A stretch of 64,000 nt of DNA, taken from NCBI RefSeq assembly GCF_963666015.1, contig NZ_OY762555.1, positions 3,038,001-3,102,000 on the forward strand. Reading direction: 5' to 3'. Position numbers and translations under genes: made by a program. How positions within the stretch are numbered: position 1 is the stretch's first letter; every line of letters starts with the position of its first letter. The stretch comes from an uncultured Sphaerochaeta sp. Its GTDB lineage: Bacteria > Spirochaetota > Spirochaetia > Sphaerochaetales > Sphaerochaetaceae. Shown here piece by piece: positions 1 through 7,440 of the stretch. The notes beneath the pieces were generated by a model that was given only the letters and a program-made list of their open reading frames with translations, was not told the DNA's origin and searched no databases.

Positions 1-52
1 AGCCGATACTACCCCAAATCCGGGTGAGGATGCAAGGGGCGAGTGAAATTAA

Positions 53-493
53 TTACTTCTTCAACAGGTCCCTGATTTCAGTCAGCAAAACGATATCAAC
101 AGGGGTTGGAGCAGGAGGTGCTGCCTCTGCCTCTGCTGCTGCTTCAGCTTTTTTCCTTGCCTCAATTCGTTCACGGATTCTGTTGATTGTCCTAACCATC
201 ATGAATACCACAAACGCGATGATGAGGAAGTCGATGATCCTCTGGATGAAAATCCCATACATGATGGCAACCTCTGTGGTTTGCTCTGTGGCCTCAGCAA
301 TGACAATTTTCAGATCAACGAAACTTACCCCACCCAAGAAGAGCCCGATCAAGGGCATCAGGATCTCTTTTACCAGGGAGTTGATGATTTCCTTGAATGC
401 AGTACCAATAATGATACCGACGGCCATATCAATTACATTTCCCCTGGTGATGAATTTCTTGAATTCAGCAATCATACCTACTTTCTCAGCCAT
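53..493 (-). CDS. mscL: Large-conductance mechanosensitive channel MscL
   Basis: Inner-membrane pore that opens under membrane tension and lets solutes out during osmotic downshock. The 146-residue product starts with the family N-terminal amphipathic helix and TM1 (about residues 8-45, containing FKKFITRGNVIDMAVGIIIG and the AFKEIINSLVKEILMP stretch). A periplasmic loop and TM2 (about 75-105, FLIIAFVVFMMVR) follow, then a charged helix and an Ala/Pro-rich tail. This is about ten residues longer than the E. coli protein because of that tail. The ATG start is preceded by AGGAGGT at good spacing. It is divergent from livK and appears monocistronic. Identification is secure. Confidence 0.96.
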   Translation of the reverse strand: MAEKVGMIAEFKKFITRGNVIDMAVGIIIGTAFKEIINSLVKEILMPLIGLFLGGVSFVDLKIVIAEATEQTTEVAIMYGIFIQRIIDFLIIAFVVFMMVRTINRIRERIEARKKAEAAAEAEAAPPAPTPVDIVLLTEIRDLLKK

Positions 494-643
494 ATGAACC
501 TCCTGAAGCTTTTCAGTTTTCTCCAGTATAAATCCTAACCAGAGATTTCCCTACTGATTTCTCTGCGGTTTGCGACAATAGGTAGCTTTCAGAGAGGAAT
601 TTGAGTAATTGGGGGAAAATTTACAAATTGTCGTGGTTGAATG

Positions 644-672
644 TTGCATAAATATACTAGTTAATGTATAAA
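644..672 (+). promoter_or_regulatory. Sigma-70-like promoter of the liv operon
   Basis: TTGCAT (644-649), a 17-bp spacer and TATAAA (667-672) lie 64 bp upstream of the livK ATG. This promoter covers the in-frame ATG at 664, which therefore cannot be the start of livK. Just downstream, GTTTCGAAAC at 683-692 is a perfect 10-bp palindrome near the expected transcript start; it could be an operator, but nothing else supports that. Confidence 0.55.
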
Positions 673-735
673 CTTAACCAATGTTTCGAAACGAAAATGT
701 TTCAGCTTGTTCGATCAGTATATGGAGGTACTAAT

Positions 736-1908
736 ATGAAGAAAAGCCTGTTTGTCTGTTTTATTCTGGTGGCTTTGCTGGCTTCCCCCTTGTTTGCACA
801 GGGTGGTGGAGAAGTATCCAGCCCAAAAATCGGTTTCATGGGGCCAATGAGTGGTGACTATGCCAACTATGGCGTGCTTAGCAACAACTCTACCATGCTT
901 GCAGTGGAACAGTTCAATGCAAAGGGTGGATTTGGTGGCAAGGTACCTGTGGTGCTCGTTACTGAAGATTCCGAGGGTAACGTTGAGAAGGGCCTTTCTG
1001 CAATTGAGAAACTCTCCTCTGTTGATAATATTGCTGGACTTGTCGGTCCTGTATTCACCGGTGTAAGTTTTGCTGTTGGTGAACGTGTACAGAGTGAAGG
1101 CATCGTTATGATCAGTCCCTCTGCAACACACGCTGATATCACCAGCATTGGTGATTATGTATTCCGCACCGTTGTATCCGACGGTTTGCAGGGTGAGGTT
1201 GCTGGCAACTATTTCTATGGTGAACTTGGCTATCGCAATATTGCTGTCCTGTATGCAAAGAATGACTACAGCCAGGGTTTGTATGAAGGCATGACTGCTG
1301 CATTCGAGGCAGCAGGTGGAAAGGTAACTATTGCGGAATCCTTCCAGGTCGGCGACAAGGACTTCAAGACCCAGCTAACCAAGATTCGCAGTGCCAATCC
1401 TGAAGCAATCTACATCCCCAACTACACCGCTGAAATGGCTCAGATTCTCGAGCAGGCCAGTCAGTTGGGAATGGGTACTCCTTTCCTCTCCTGTGATGGA
1501 TTCTCCAACCCTGAGATCTACGACCTTGCTGGTGAATTCACCGATGGCGTAATCTATGTTGGTCCTGCAAAGGTCAAGGAAAGTCCTGCATACAGTGATT
1601 TCGTTGCACAGTATGAAGCCAAGTTTGGTGTTGGTCCTGATAGTTTTGCAACCAACGCCTACGATGGTGCAAACATCCTGCTCCAGGCAATGGACAAGGT
1701 GTACAAGGCTACTGGTAAGTTTGACCGCTCTGCCATCCGTGATGCGGTTGCGGCTACCAAGGACTATGCTGGTGTCTCCGGTACCATCAACTTTGCAGAG
1801 AATGGTGACTTGGTTGCATACCAGGGACTTTACAAGGTCAACGGGACAACTCCTGAATACCTCGGTTCCTATACCGTCGTTGATGGAGCCCTTACCCAGG
1901 TGGACTAA
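736..1908 (+). CDS. livK: Branched-chain amino acid ABC transporter, periplasmic binding protein
   Basis: Type I periplasmic binding protein that delivers leucine/isoleucine/valine or related amino acids to the LivHM permease. The 390-residue product begins with a Sec signal peptide (MKKSLFVCFILVALLASPLFA, predicted cleavage after residue 21). It then has the Leu/Ile/Val-binding fold, seen in GFMGPMSGDYANYG, the VGPVFTGVS stretch, and YAKNDYSQG. The start at 736 is chosen because GGAGGT lies just upstream and the signal peptide begins there; the longer frame to 664 runs into the promoter. It is followed by a strong hairpin and then livHMGF in the same direction. The exact ligand cannot be read from sequence. 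Confidence 0.93.
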   Translation: MKKSLFVCFILVALLASPLFAQGGGEVSSPKIGFMGPMSGDYANYGVLSNNSTMLAVEQFNAKGGFGGKVPVVLVTEDSEGNVEKGLSAIEKLSSVDNIAGLVGPVFTGVSFAVGERVQSEGIVMISPSATHADITSIGDYVFRTVVSDGLQGEVAGNYFYGELGYRNIAVLYAKNDYSQGLYEGMTAAFEAAGGKVTIAESFQVGDKDFKTQLTKIRSANPEAIYIPNYTAEMAQILEQASQLGMGTPFLSCDGFSNPEIYDLAGEFTDGVIYVGPAKVKESPAYSDFVAQYEAKFGVGPDSFATNAYDGANILLQAMDKVYKATGKFDRSAIRDAVAATKDYAGVSGTINFAENGDLVAYQGLYKVNGTTPEYLGSYTVVDGALTQVD

Positions 1909-1943
1909 GGTCTCTTTGCTTCCCGGTCTACTCGGGAAATGGG

Positions 1944-1973
1944 AAGACCGGTGTTGTTTACACCGGTCTTTTC
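1944..1973 (+). terminator. Hairpin between livK and livH (partial terminator or mRNA stabiliser)
   Basis: AAGACCGGTGT (1944-1954) pairs perfectly with ACACCGGTCTT (1960-1970) around a 5-nt loop, and a short T stretch follows. It sits between the binding-protein gene and the permease genes of the same operon, a place where such hairpins commonly protect livK mRNA and lower the yield of the downstream genes. Confidence 0.75.
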
Positions 1974-2016
1974 ATGTTATCGTACCTACTAGTTTTCGTA
2001 TGAAGGAGAGAGCATC

Positions 2017-2934
2017 GTGGGAATTGCCGAATTCTTTCAACATTTGATGAATGGCCTGACCTTGGGGGGCATCTATGCCCTGATAGCCCTAGGGTACACC
2101 ATGGTGTACGGCATTCTGAAATTTATCAATTTCGCCCATGGTGACATATTAATGGCTGGGGCATATATTGGTCTGTTTGTGTTTGATGGACTGAGGGGGG
2201 ATGCCCCGCTCGGAACTTGGACACTGATAGCCTTTTTCCTTGCCATGCTTATCAGTATGGGGTTCAGTGCCGTACTTGGTATGTCCATTGAGCGTATTGC
2301 GTATAAACCACTACGGGGAGCAACCAGACTTGCCCCGCTTCTCAGTGCTATTGGTGTTTCATTCATTCTCTCCAACAGTGCTGCATGGGCCTTTGGCACA
2401 CACTCCAGGAAATTCAACTATCCCTTCGACAATACTCCAGTTCATATTGGGGATGTTGTTATTACGCCTCACCAGATTCTTATCTTGAGTGTTTCCTTGA
2501 TTATGATGATCATTCTCAAGCTTTTCGTTGATAAGACCAGGATGGGGAAGGCCATGCGCGCAACCAGCTTGGATCAGGGAACAGCTATGTTGATGGGAAT
2601 CAATGTTAACAAGGTCATCAGTATGACATTCGCAATCGGGAGTGCATTGGCCGCAGTTGGTGGTATCTTGATCGCTCTGGACTTCAAGGTCTACGCTACG
2701 ATGGGCACCATGACAGGGCTTAAAGCCTTTGTTGCTGCTGTTGTTGGCGGAATCGGGAACATCAGCGGAGCCATGTTCGGAGGAATCTTGCTCGGTGTAT
2801 TGGAAACCTTTGGTGTTGCCATCTTTGGTATTCCTACCGGTCTGAAGGATACCATTGCCTTTGGTGTATTGATTCTCATTCTCTTGATCAAGCCGGAAGG
2901 GCTGTTCGGCAAGGTCGAAAAGGAGAAGGTGTAA
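2017..2934 (+). CDS. livH: Branched-chain amino acid ABC transporter permease LivH
   Basis: One of the two membrane subunits of the LIV-type importer. The 305-residue protein is hydrophobic throughout, with about eight membrane segments. It shows the family signatures GGIYALIALGYTMVYGILKF near the N-terminus, INFAHGDILMAG, and the C-terminal VVGGIGNISGAMFGG cytoplasmic loop that contacts the ATPases. The GTG start at 2017 is supported by AAGGAG about 8 bp upstream. The stop is one base before the livM ATG, so translation is probably coupled. Confidence 0.95.
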   Translation: MGIAEFFQHLMNGLTLGGIYALIALGYTMVYGILKFINFAHGDILMAGAYIGLFVFDGLRGDAPLGTWTLIAFFLAMLISMGFSAVLGMSIERIAYKPLRGATRLAPLLSAIGVSFILSNSAAWAFGTHSRKFNYPFDNTPVHIGDVVITPHQILILSVSLIMMIILKLFVDKTRMGKAMRATSLDQGTAMLMGINVNKVISMTFAIGSALAAVGGILIALDFKVYATMGTMTGLKAFVAAVVGGIGNISGAMFGGILLGVLETFGVAIFGIPTGLKDTIAFGVLILILLIKPEGLFGKVEKEKV

Positions 2935-2935
2935 T

Positions 2936-3853
2936 ATGCTTAACTTTTTTCTACTGATATTGATTTACTCAGGCATCTATGCCCTTATGGCAATCGGACA
3001 GAATGTCATTACCGGTTATGGAGGCATGCTCAGCCTAACGCAGGCAGGTTTCTTTGCCATAGGCTCCTATGCAACGGCAATTCTCACCACCCAAGCAGGA
3101 TGGTCCTTTTGGGCAACACTTCCTGTAGCGTTTGTAGTGAGTGCCCTTTTTGGTCTGCTGATCGGATTACCGACTCTCAGACTCAAGGGTGACTATCTGG
3201 CTATTGCTACCCTGGGATTTGGTGAAATTGTACGCAACGTATTGAACAACTGGGACTCACTGACCAATGGTCCGATGGGTATCCAAAGAATTCCCATGCC
3301 CGCCATTTTGGGATTCACCATCAATCCGTATAAAAAGTATGCCTTCCTGGTGATGGTGATTGTGTTCGTCATTATTGCCTACATTCTTTTCCAGCGTTTG
3401 GCTCGCTCGAGAATGGGTCGTGCTCTGGCTGCAGTCAGGGAAGATGAGATTGCCGCCCAATCCATGGGTATCAACATCACGAAGTACAAGGTCTATGCCT
3501 TTATTCTTGGCGCTTCGGTAGCTGGTATTGCTGGTTCCTTGCAGGCAGCGTTCACCCTCTCTGTCACCCCTGGAACCTATACCTTCATGGTTTCGGTCAT
3601 GGTACTTTGTATGGTGGTTCTCGGTGGTATGGGCAACTTCAAGGCTTCAATCCTGGGTGCTTTCCTCATCCAGTTCATCAGCTATTTCCCTCAGCTCACC
3701 GGACTGTCCAGTGTCATTCCACCCCAGTTCAAGCAGATCCTGTTTGGTTTGATCCTGGTTGTTATGATGATCTGGAGACCACAGGGGATTCTTGGAAGAG
3801 AATCAACCAGGTATCGTAAGCGTGCTGCATCCACCACAGGAGGTGAACAATGA
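2936..3853 (+). CDS. livM: Branched-chain amino acid ABC transporter permease LivM
   Basis: Second membrane subunit of the LIV-type importer, 305 residues. It carries the family motifs IYALMAIGQNVITGYGGMLS at the N-terminus, LRLKGDYLAIATLGFGEI in the middle, and the VLGGMGNFKASILGAF coupling loop near the C-terminus. It starts one base after the livH stop and overlaps livG by 4 bp (ATGA). It is close to the usual size of spirochaete and clostridial LivM and lacks the long N-terminal extension seen in E. coli. Confidence 0.95.
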   Translation: MLNFFLLILIYSGIYALMAIGQNVITGYGGMLSLTQAGFFAIGSYATAILTTQAGWSFWATLPVAFVVSALFGLLIGLPTLRLKGDYLAIATLGFGEIVRNVLNNWDSLTNGPMGIQRIPMPAILGFTINPYKKYAFLVMVIVFVIIAYILFQRLARSRMGRALAAVREDEIAAQSMGINITKYKVYAFILGASVAGIAGSLQAAFTLSVTPGTYTFMVSVMVLCMVVLGGMGNFKASILGAFLIQFISYFPQLTGLSSVIPPQFKQILFGLILVVMMIWRPQGILGRESTRYRKRAASTTGGEQ

Positions 3854-4629
3854 TTCTGTTGGAAACAGAAGCTCTTACCAGAGCTTACGGAGGCGTTGTT
3901 GCCGTAAATAAAGTTGATTTTGAGGTGGAAAGTGGGCTGATCACCGGTCTCATCGGACCCAATGGGGCTGGAAAGACCACCCTGTTCAACAATATGACCG
4001 GTCTTGATATTCCTACCTCAGGAAAGGTTTGGTTCAATAATAAGGAGATCACCGGGTATCCTGCTCATAAAATATGTAGGATGGGTATTGCACGTACCTT
4101 CCAGAATATCCGCCTCTTCAAGGAACTCACCGTTGTTGAGAATGTCATGATTGGAAGACATTTCAAGACCGGGAAAAGTGAGACCAAGGGACGTTTTCTC
4201 AACGCTGTCAAGAGCTATGTAAAGTTGAGGGAAGAGGAAGAAGAGATCTATGAAAAAGCGTTGGACTGGCTCGATTTCTTCGATATGGGTGCTTCCAAGA
4301 ATGAGCTTGCAAAGAATCTTCCCTATGGAAAACAACGTGAACTTGAGATTGCTCGCGCGCTTGCTACCGACCCAAAGCTGCTTTTCTTGGATGAACCAGC
4401 AGCCGGCATGAACCCACAGGAGACTGACCATCTGATGTCCACCATCAGAAAAATCAGGGACTTGGGAATTACGGTTGTTCTGATCGAGCATGACATGAAA
4501 CTGGTGATGAACATCTGTGATACCATCACTGTCCTCAATTATGGGCAGAAACTTGCCCAGGGGACTCCCCATGAGATCAAGAAAAACCCGAGTGTCATCG
4601 AGGCCTATCTCGGTAAGGAAGAAGAATGA
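3850..4629 (+). CDS. livG: Branched-chain amino acid ABC transporter ATP-binding protein LivG
   Basis: Cytoplasmic ATPase of the LIV importer, 259 residues. Walker A is GPNGAGKTT near residue 38, Walker B is KLLFLDEPAAGMNP, and the switch histidine lies in VVLIEHDMKLVM. The LivG-specific sequence ARTFQNIRLFKELTVVENVM is present. The ABC signature reads LPYGKQRELEIARALA, the form usual for LivG. It overlaps livM and livF by 4 bp each, which points to one polycistronic, translationally coupled mRNA. Confidence 0.96.
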   Translation: MILLETEALTRAYGGVVAVNKVDFEVESGLITGLIGPNGAGKTTLFNNMTGLDIPTSGKVWFNNKEITGYPAHKICRMGIARTFQNIRLFKELTVVENVMIGRHFKTGKSETKGRFLNAVKSYVKLREEEEEIYEKALDWLDFFDMGASKNELAKNLPYGKQRELEIARALATDPKLLFLDEPAAGMNPQETDHLMSTIRKIRDLGITVVLIEHDMKLVMNICDTITVLNYGQKLAQGTPHEIKKNPSVIEAYLGKEEE

Positions 4630-5384
4630 AAGAACTGCTCACGATAGATGACATTTCTGTTTCCTATGGGAACATCAAGGCACTGAAACAGGTCAGTATG
4701 CATGTTAATGAAGGGGATATCGTTTGCCTTATCGGAGCGAATGGAAGTGGTAAGAGTACCTTGCTTAAGTCCATCGTAGGGCAGGAGCCTTTGGAATCCG
4801 GCTCCATCATCTTTGATGGCGAGGAGATTTGCAGGGCAAGGAATACTGGAGCCAAACAAGGCAGGCGTTCAAAGATACTCACTACTGACTTAATTGCAGC
4901 AAAGGGAATCAGCTTGGTTCCAGAAGGTAGACGTGTATTTGCCGATATGACAGTTGAGGAGAACCTCGATATGGGGGCCTTTCTTGTACGTGATGATGCC
5001 CTGATCGCAGAACGCAAGGAGTCCATGTATGACTTCTTTCCCATTCTCGGAGCAAGAAGAAGACAGAAGACCCGATCCCTGAGTGGAGGCGAACAGCAGA
5101 TGATGGCCATTGCCAGGGCTCTGATGAGCGGGCCACGCCTGATTCTTCTGGACGAACCTGGACTCGGTCTTGCCCCATTGGTAATTGCAGATATATTCGA
5201 GAAAATCGCCTTGATCAACCAACAGGACAAGGTAACGGTTTTTCTGGTGGAACAAAACGCCCGCATGGCACTGAAGGCTTCCTCAGAAGGGTATGTCATG
5301 GAGAATGGTAGGATTGTACTGAGTGATGCATCCTCTGCACTTTTGGAGAATGAGAAGGTACGGGCAGCCTATTTGGGCGAATAA
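4626..5384 (+). CDS. livF: Branched-chain amino acid ABC transporter ATP-binding protein LivF
   Basis: Second ATPase of the LIV importer, 252 residues, forming a heterodimer with LivG. Walker A is GANGSGKST, the signature is LSGGEQQMMAIARALM, and Walker B is RLILLDEPGLGLAPL, the last being typical of LivF. VPEGRRVFADMTVEENL is also diagnostic. A short insertion after the Walker A region (about residues 78-92, rich in Arg and Lys) is slightly longer than in the E. coli protein. It is the last transporter gene of the operon; the next gene starts 57 bp later. Confidence 0.96.
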   Translation: MKELLTIDDISVSYGNIKALKQVSMHVNEGDIVCLIGANGSGKSTLLKSIVGQEPLESGSIIFDGEEICRARNTGAKQGRRSKILTTDLIAAKGISLVPEGRRVFADMTVEENLDMGAFLVRDDALIAERKESMYDFFPILGARRRQKTRSLSGGEQQMMAIARALMSGPRLILLDEPGLGLAPLVIADIFEKIALINQQDKVTVFLVEQNARMALKASSEGYVMENGRIVLSDASSALLENEKVRAAYLGE

Positions 5385-5441
5385 TTACTGGAAATTCACG
5401 ATGGCATGAATTATAGTGTGCTTAGATGGTAGGAGATCCAT

Positions 5442-6086
5442 ATGATTATCGAACGAAGAATGACGCGCAATCCTGTTACAGCTACTCCCGATATGTCCAT
5501 CGCGGAGGCATCTACCTTGATGAAGCAGGAGAAGGTTCACCGACTTCCTGTGCTCGATAAGGAGAAGCGGCTGGTTGGTATCATAACTGAAAAGGATATC
5601 TTGTATGCCACCCCTTCTCCTGCGACAAGTCTCTCTATCCATGAGATGGCTTATCTGTTGAGCAAGCTCACAGTCAAGAAGCTCATGAGTAAGAACGTGG
5701 TTTCCATCACCAAGGATACCACGGTTGAGGAAGCCGCACGCATGATGGTCGACCAAGACCTGAGCAGCCTTCCTGTACTTGAAGGACAGCAGTTGATCGG
5801 AATTGTCACAAAGAGTGATATGTTCAAGATTTTACTTGAGCTCTTCGGTGCACGCCACTTTGGGGTACGCCTTACCTTCGTGGTAGAAGATAAGCCTGGA
5901 ACCATCGCAAAGATCAGTCAGGTGTTAAGCGAAGCGGGAATTGATATCATTACTTTTGGTACTTTCATGGGCACCGATCCCACCAATGCCATCTGTACCA
6001 TCAAGGTGCAAGGAGCATCCATCAGCAAGGTGGTAGAGCTCGTCAAGCCTTATGTATCACAGTTGCTGGATGTGAGGGAGGTCTGA
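5442..6086 (+). CDS. Tandem CBS domain plus ACT domain protein (AcuB-like sensor)
   Basis: A cytoplasmic ligand-sensing protein of 214 residues without an enzymatic domain. Two CBS motifs span about residues 1-60 (MIIERRMTRNPVTATPDMS, VGIITEKDIL) and 75-130 (LMSKNVVSITKDTTVEEAA, IGIVTKSDMF). A C-terminal ACT domain covers about 140-205 (FVVEDKPGTIAKISQVLSEA). CBS pairs usually bind adenine nucleotides and ACT domains usually bind amino acids. Its place directly after livF suggests it reports amino acid or energy status for this region, but that is inference. Similar proteins are called AcuB in Bacillus without a clear role. The next gene starts at the base after its stop. Confidence 0.85.
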   Translation: MIIERRMTRNPVTATPDMSIAEASTLMKQEKVHRLPVLDKEKRLVGIITEKDILYATPSPATSLSIHEMAYLLSKLTVKKLMSKNVVSITKDTTVEEAARMMVDQDLSSLPVLEGQQLIGIVTKSDMFKILLELFGARHFGVRLTFVVEDKPGTIAKISQVLSEAGIDIITFGTFMGTDPTNAICTIKVQGASISKVVELVKPYVSQLLDVREV

Positions 6087-7076
6087 GTGCCGAAGAAAAA
6101 AAAGAAAAAAACTTCTGATACAAGCGAGACGGCTGGAAACAGCCGTCTTGTAGTTGATTCTGATGCCTACAAGCCGTTTGAGCATATCAAGGCAGTAAAG
6201 AAACAGCCTGTGAAACAGAAGCAACCTGTGCTCAAGAAACAATCCACCAGTCAGCGAAAAGAGCCCTTGGTGCTTGGGTATGATCCAAAGGCAAACTTTG
6301 GCGATATCCTTGCCACTTGGGAACAGACAGGTGAGCTCGGTGGTGTGACCAAGCGGATGAAAAGCCATAGCAAGGTAGCAGTGGAGAAGTCCTTTGGTGA
6401 AATTCTTGCTGAATGGGAAGGCGAGAAACAAGCTGCCAAGAGCAAGAAGGAAGAACCGGTTTCCATCAAGAAGAGCGAGGCCTACGCGCCCAAAAAAGAT
6501 TTTGCGTCACTCCTTGAGGAGTTTGAGGGGAGCGATAAGCCCAAGAAGAAACAAGGAAAGCCTGTCTCTGATCAGAGAAGGGGAGAACATGAAAATCTTC
6601 CCTTGCAACCAACCCATGACATGCAGGAAGCCCTTGATGAGAAGGAAGAGCTTGACCAGGAACGTGATAGTTCGGTGAGCTGGTCCTTTGCAGATACCTA
6701 CAAGCACTGGACAACAGTGAGTGATGAGGAGGCAGCAATCAAGCGGGCGCAGAAGGAAAAGCATGAAGCAAAAGCAGACCCCCATACCATCTCTGCGCTT
6801 CGTGCCATGGATCCTCAGTCAACATTGGACCTCCATGGAATGAAGGTGGTGGAAGCTGAACAGGCAACTGCTGATTTCCTACGCTCAGCGAAGGAGAAAC
6901 GACTCCTGAAGGTGGCAATCATCACAGGAAAAGGATTGCATAATGACAAGGGATATTCCCTTTTGAAAGAAGCCGCCCTTTCTCAGATACGGATAAGCAA
7001 GGTGGTACGTGAAGCATACACTCCAAAAGCCCAGTATGGGGGAAGTGGCGCTATTTGGATCATCATGAAACGATGA
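6087..7076 (+). CDS. Smr-domain protein with four short acidic/aromatic repeats
   Basis: A 329-residue soluble protein. The C-terminal Smr domain (about 245-329) has the DLHG motif at 248-251, the ITGKGLHN loop and the final GGSGAIWIIMKR strand. Smr domains are nucleic-acid nucleases or binders related to the C-terminus of MutS2. The first 240 residues are Lys/Glu-rich and probably disordered. They carry four copies of a short motif: FGDILATWE (71-79), FGEILAEWE (103-111), FASLLEEFE (139-147) and a weaker FADTYKHWT (201-209). GTG is the start, immediately after the CBS-ACT stop, with GGGAGGT upstream. Target and partners are unknown; the repeats look like short linear docking motifs. Confidence 0.85.
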   Translation: MPKKKKKKTSDTSETAGNSRLVVDSDAYKPFEHIKAVKKQPVKQKQPVLKKQSTSQRKEPLVLGYDPKANFGDILATWEQTGELGGVTKRMKSHSKVAVEKSFGEILAEWEGEKQAAKSKKEEPVSIKKSEAYAPKKDFASLLEEFEGSDKPKKKQGKPVSDQRRGEHENLPLQPTHDMQEALDEKEELDQERDSSVSWSFADTYKHWTTVSDEEAAIKRAQKEKHEAKADPHTISALRAMDPQSTLDLHGMKVVEAEQATADFLRSAKEKRLLKVAIITGKGLHNDKGYSLLKEAALSQIRISKVVREAYTPKAQYGGSGAIWIIMKR

Positions 7077-7103
7077 TTCCTTCTTTTTATACTTGGACGC
7101 ACG

Positions 7104-7140
7104 AAAAAGCCGGGTTCTCAAGGGAATCCGGCTTTTTCTC
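7104..7140. terminator. Bidirectional rho-independent terminator between smr gene and infA
   Basis: AAAAAGCCGG (7104-7113) pairs with CCGGCTTTTT (7128-7137), with further pairing inward across GTTC/GAAT. A-run and T-run flank both sides, so it can stop the liv-smr transcript on the plus strand and infA on the minus strand. Confidence 0.9.
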
Positions 7141-7151
7141 ATGTAGTGGTG

Positions 7152-7370
7152 TTAGCGCTCGCGGTAAATGATACGACCTTTGGTCAAATCATAGGGAGAA
7201 AGTGCAACACGCACGGTATCACCAGGTACAATTCTGATGTAGTGTTTGCGCATCTTACCCGATAGATGGGCAAGAATGACATGTTCATTCTGTAGTTCCA
7301 CACGGAACATGGTGTTGGGAAGAGCTTCGCGTACGATGCCTTCCACTTCGATTGCTTCTTCTTTGGCCAC
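7152..7370 (-). CDS. infA: Translation initiation factor IF-1
   Basis: Essential small factor that binds the ribosomal A site during initiation. The 72-residue length is exactly the family norm. The OB-fold sequence is typical: [51 protein letters not shown]. The GTG start is preceded by GGAGG. It stands alone here, 70 bp downstream of the NSS transporter on the same strand and outside the ribosomal protein cluster where some bacteria keep it. Confidence 0.97.
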   Translation of the reverse strand: MAKEEAIEVEGIVREALPNTMFRVELQNEHVILAHLSGKMRKHYIRIVPGDTVRVALSPYDLTKGRIIYRER

Positions 7371-7440
7371 AAAACCTCCAAATATTTGCTTAAAAGCAAG
7401 AAAATTATATGCACTAGGTTAAAATGTGTCAACAGTGCCC

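Noticed and set aside
281..538. 85-codon plus-strand frame over mscL
   Set aside because: Antisense to mscL and the leader; no motif or ribosome binding site.
664..735. N-terminal extension of livK from the ATG at 664
   Set aside because: It overlaps the -10 element and precedes the true signal peptide and ribosome binding site.
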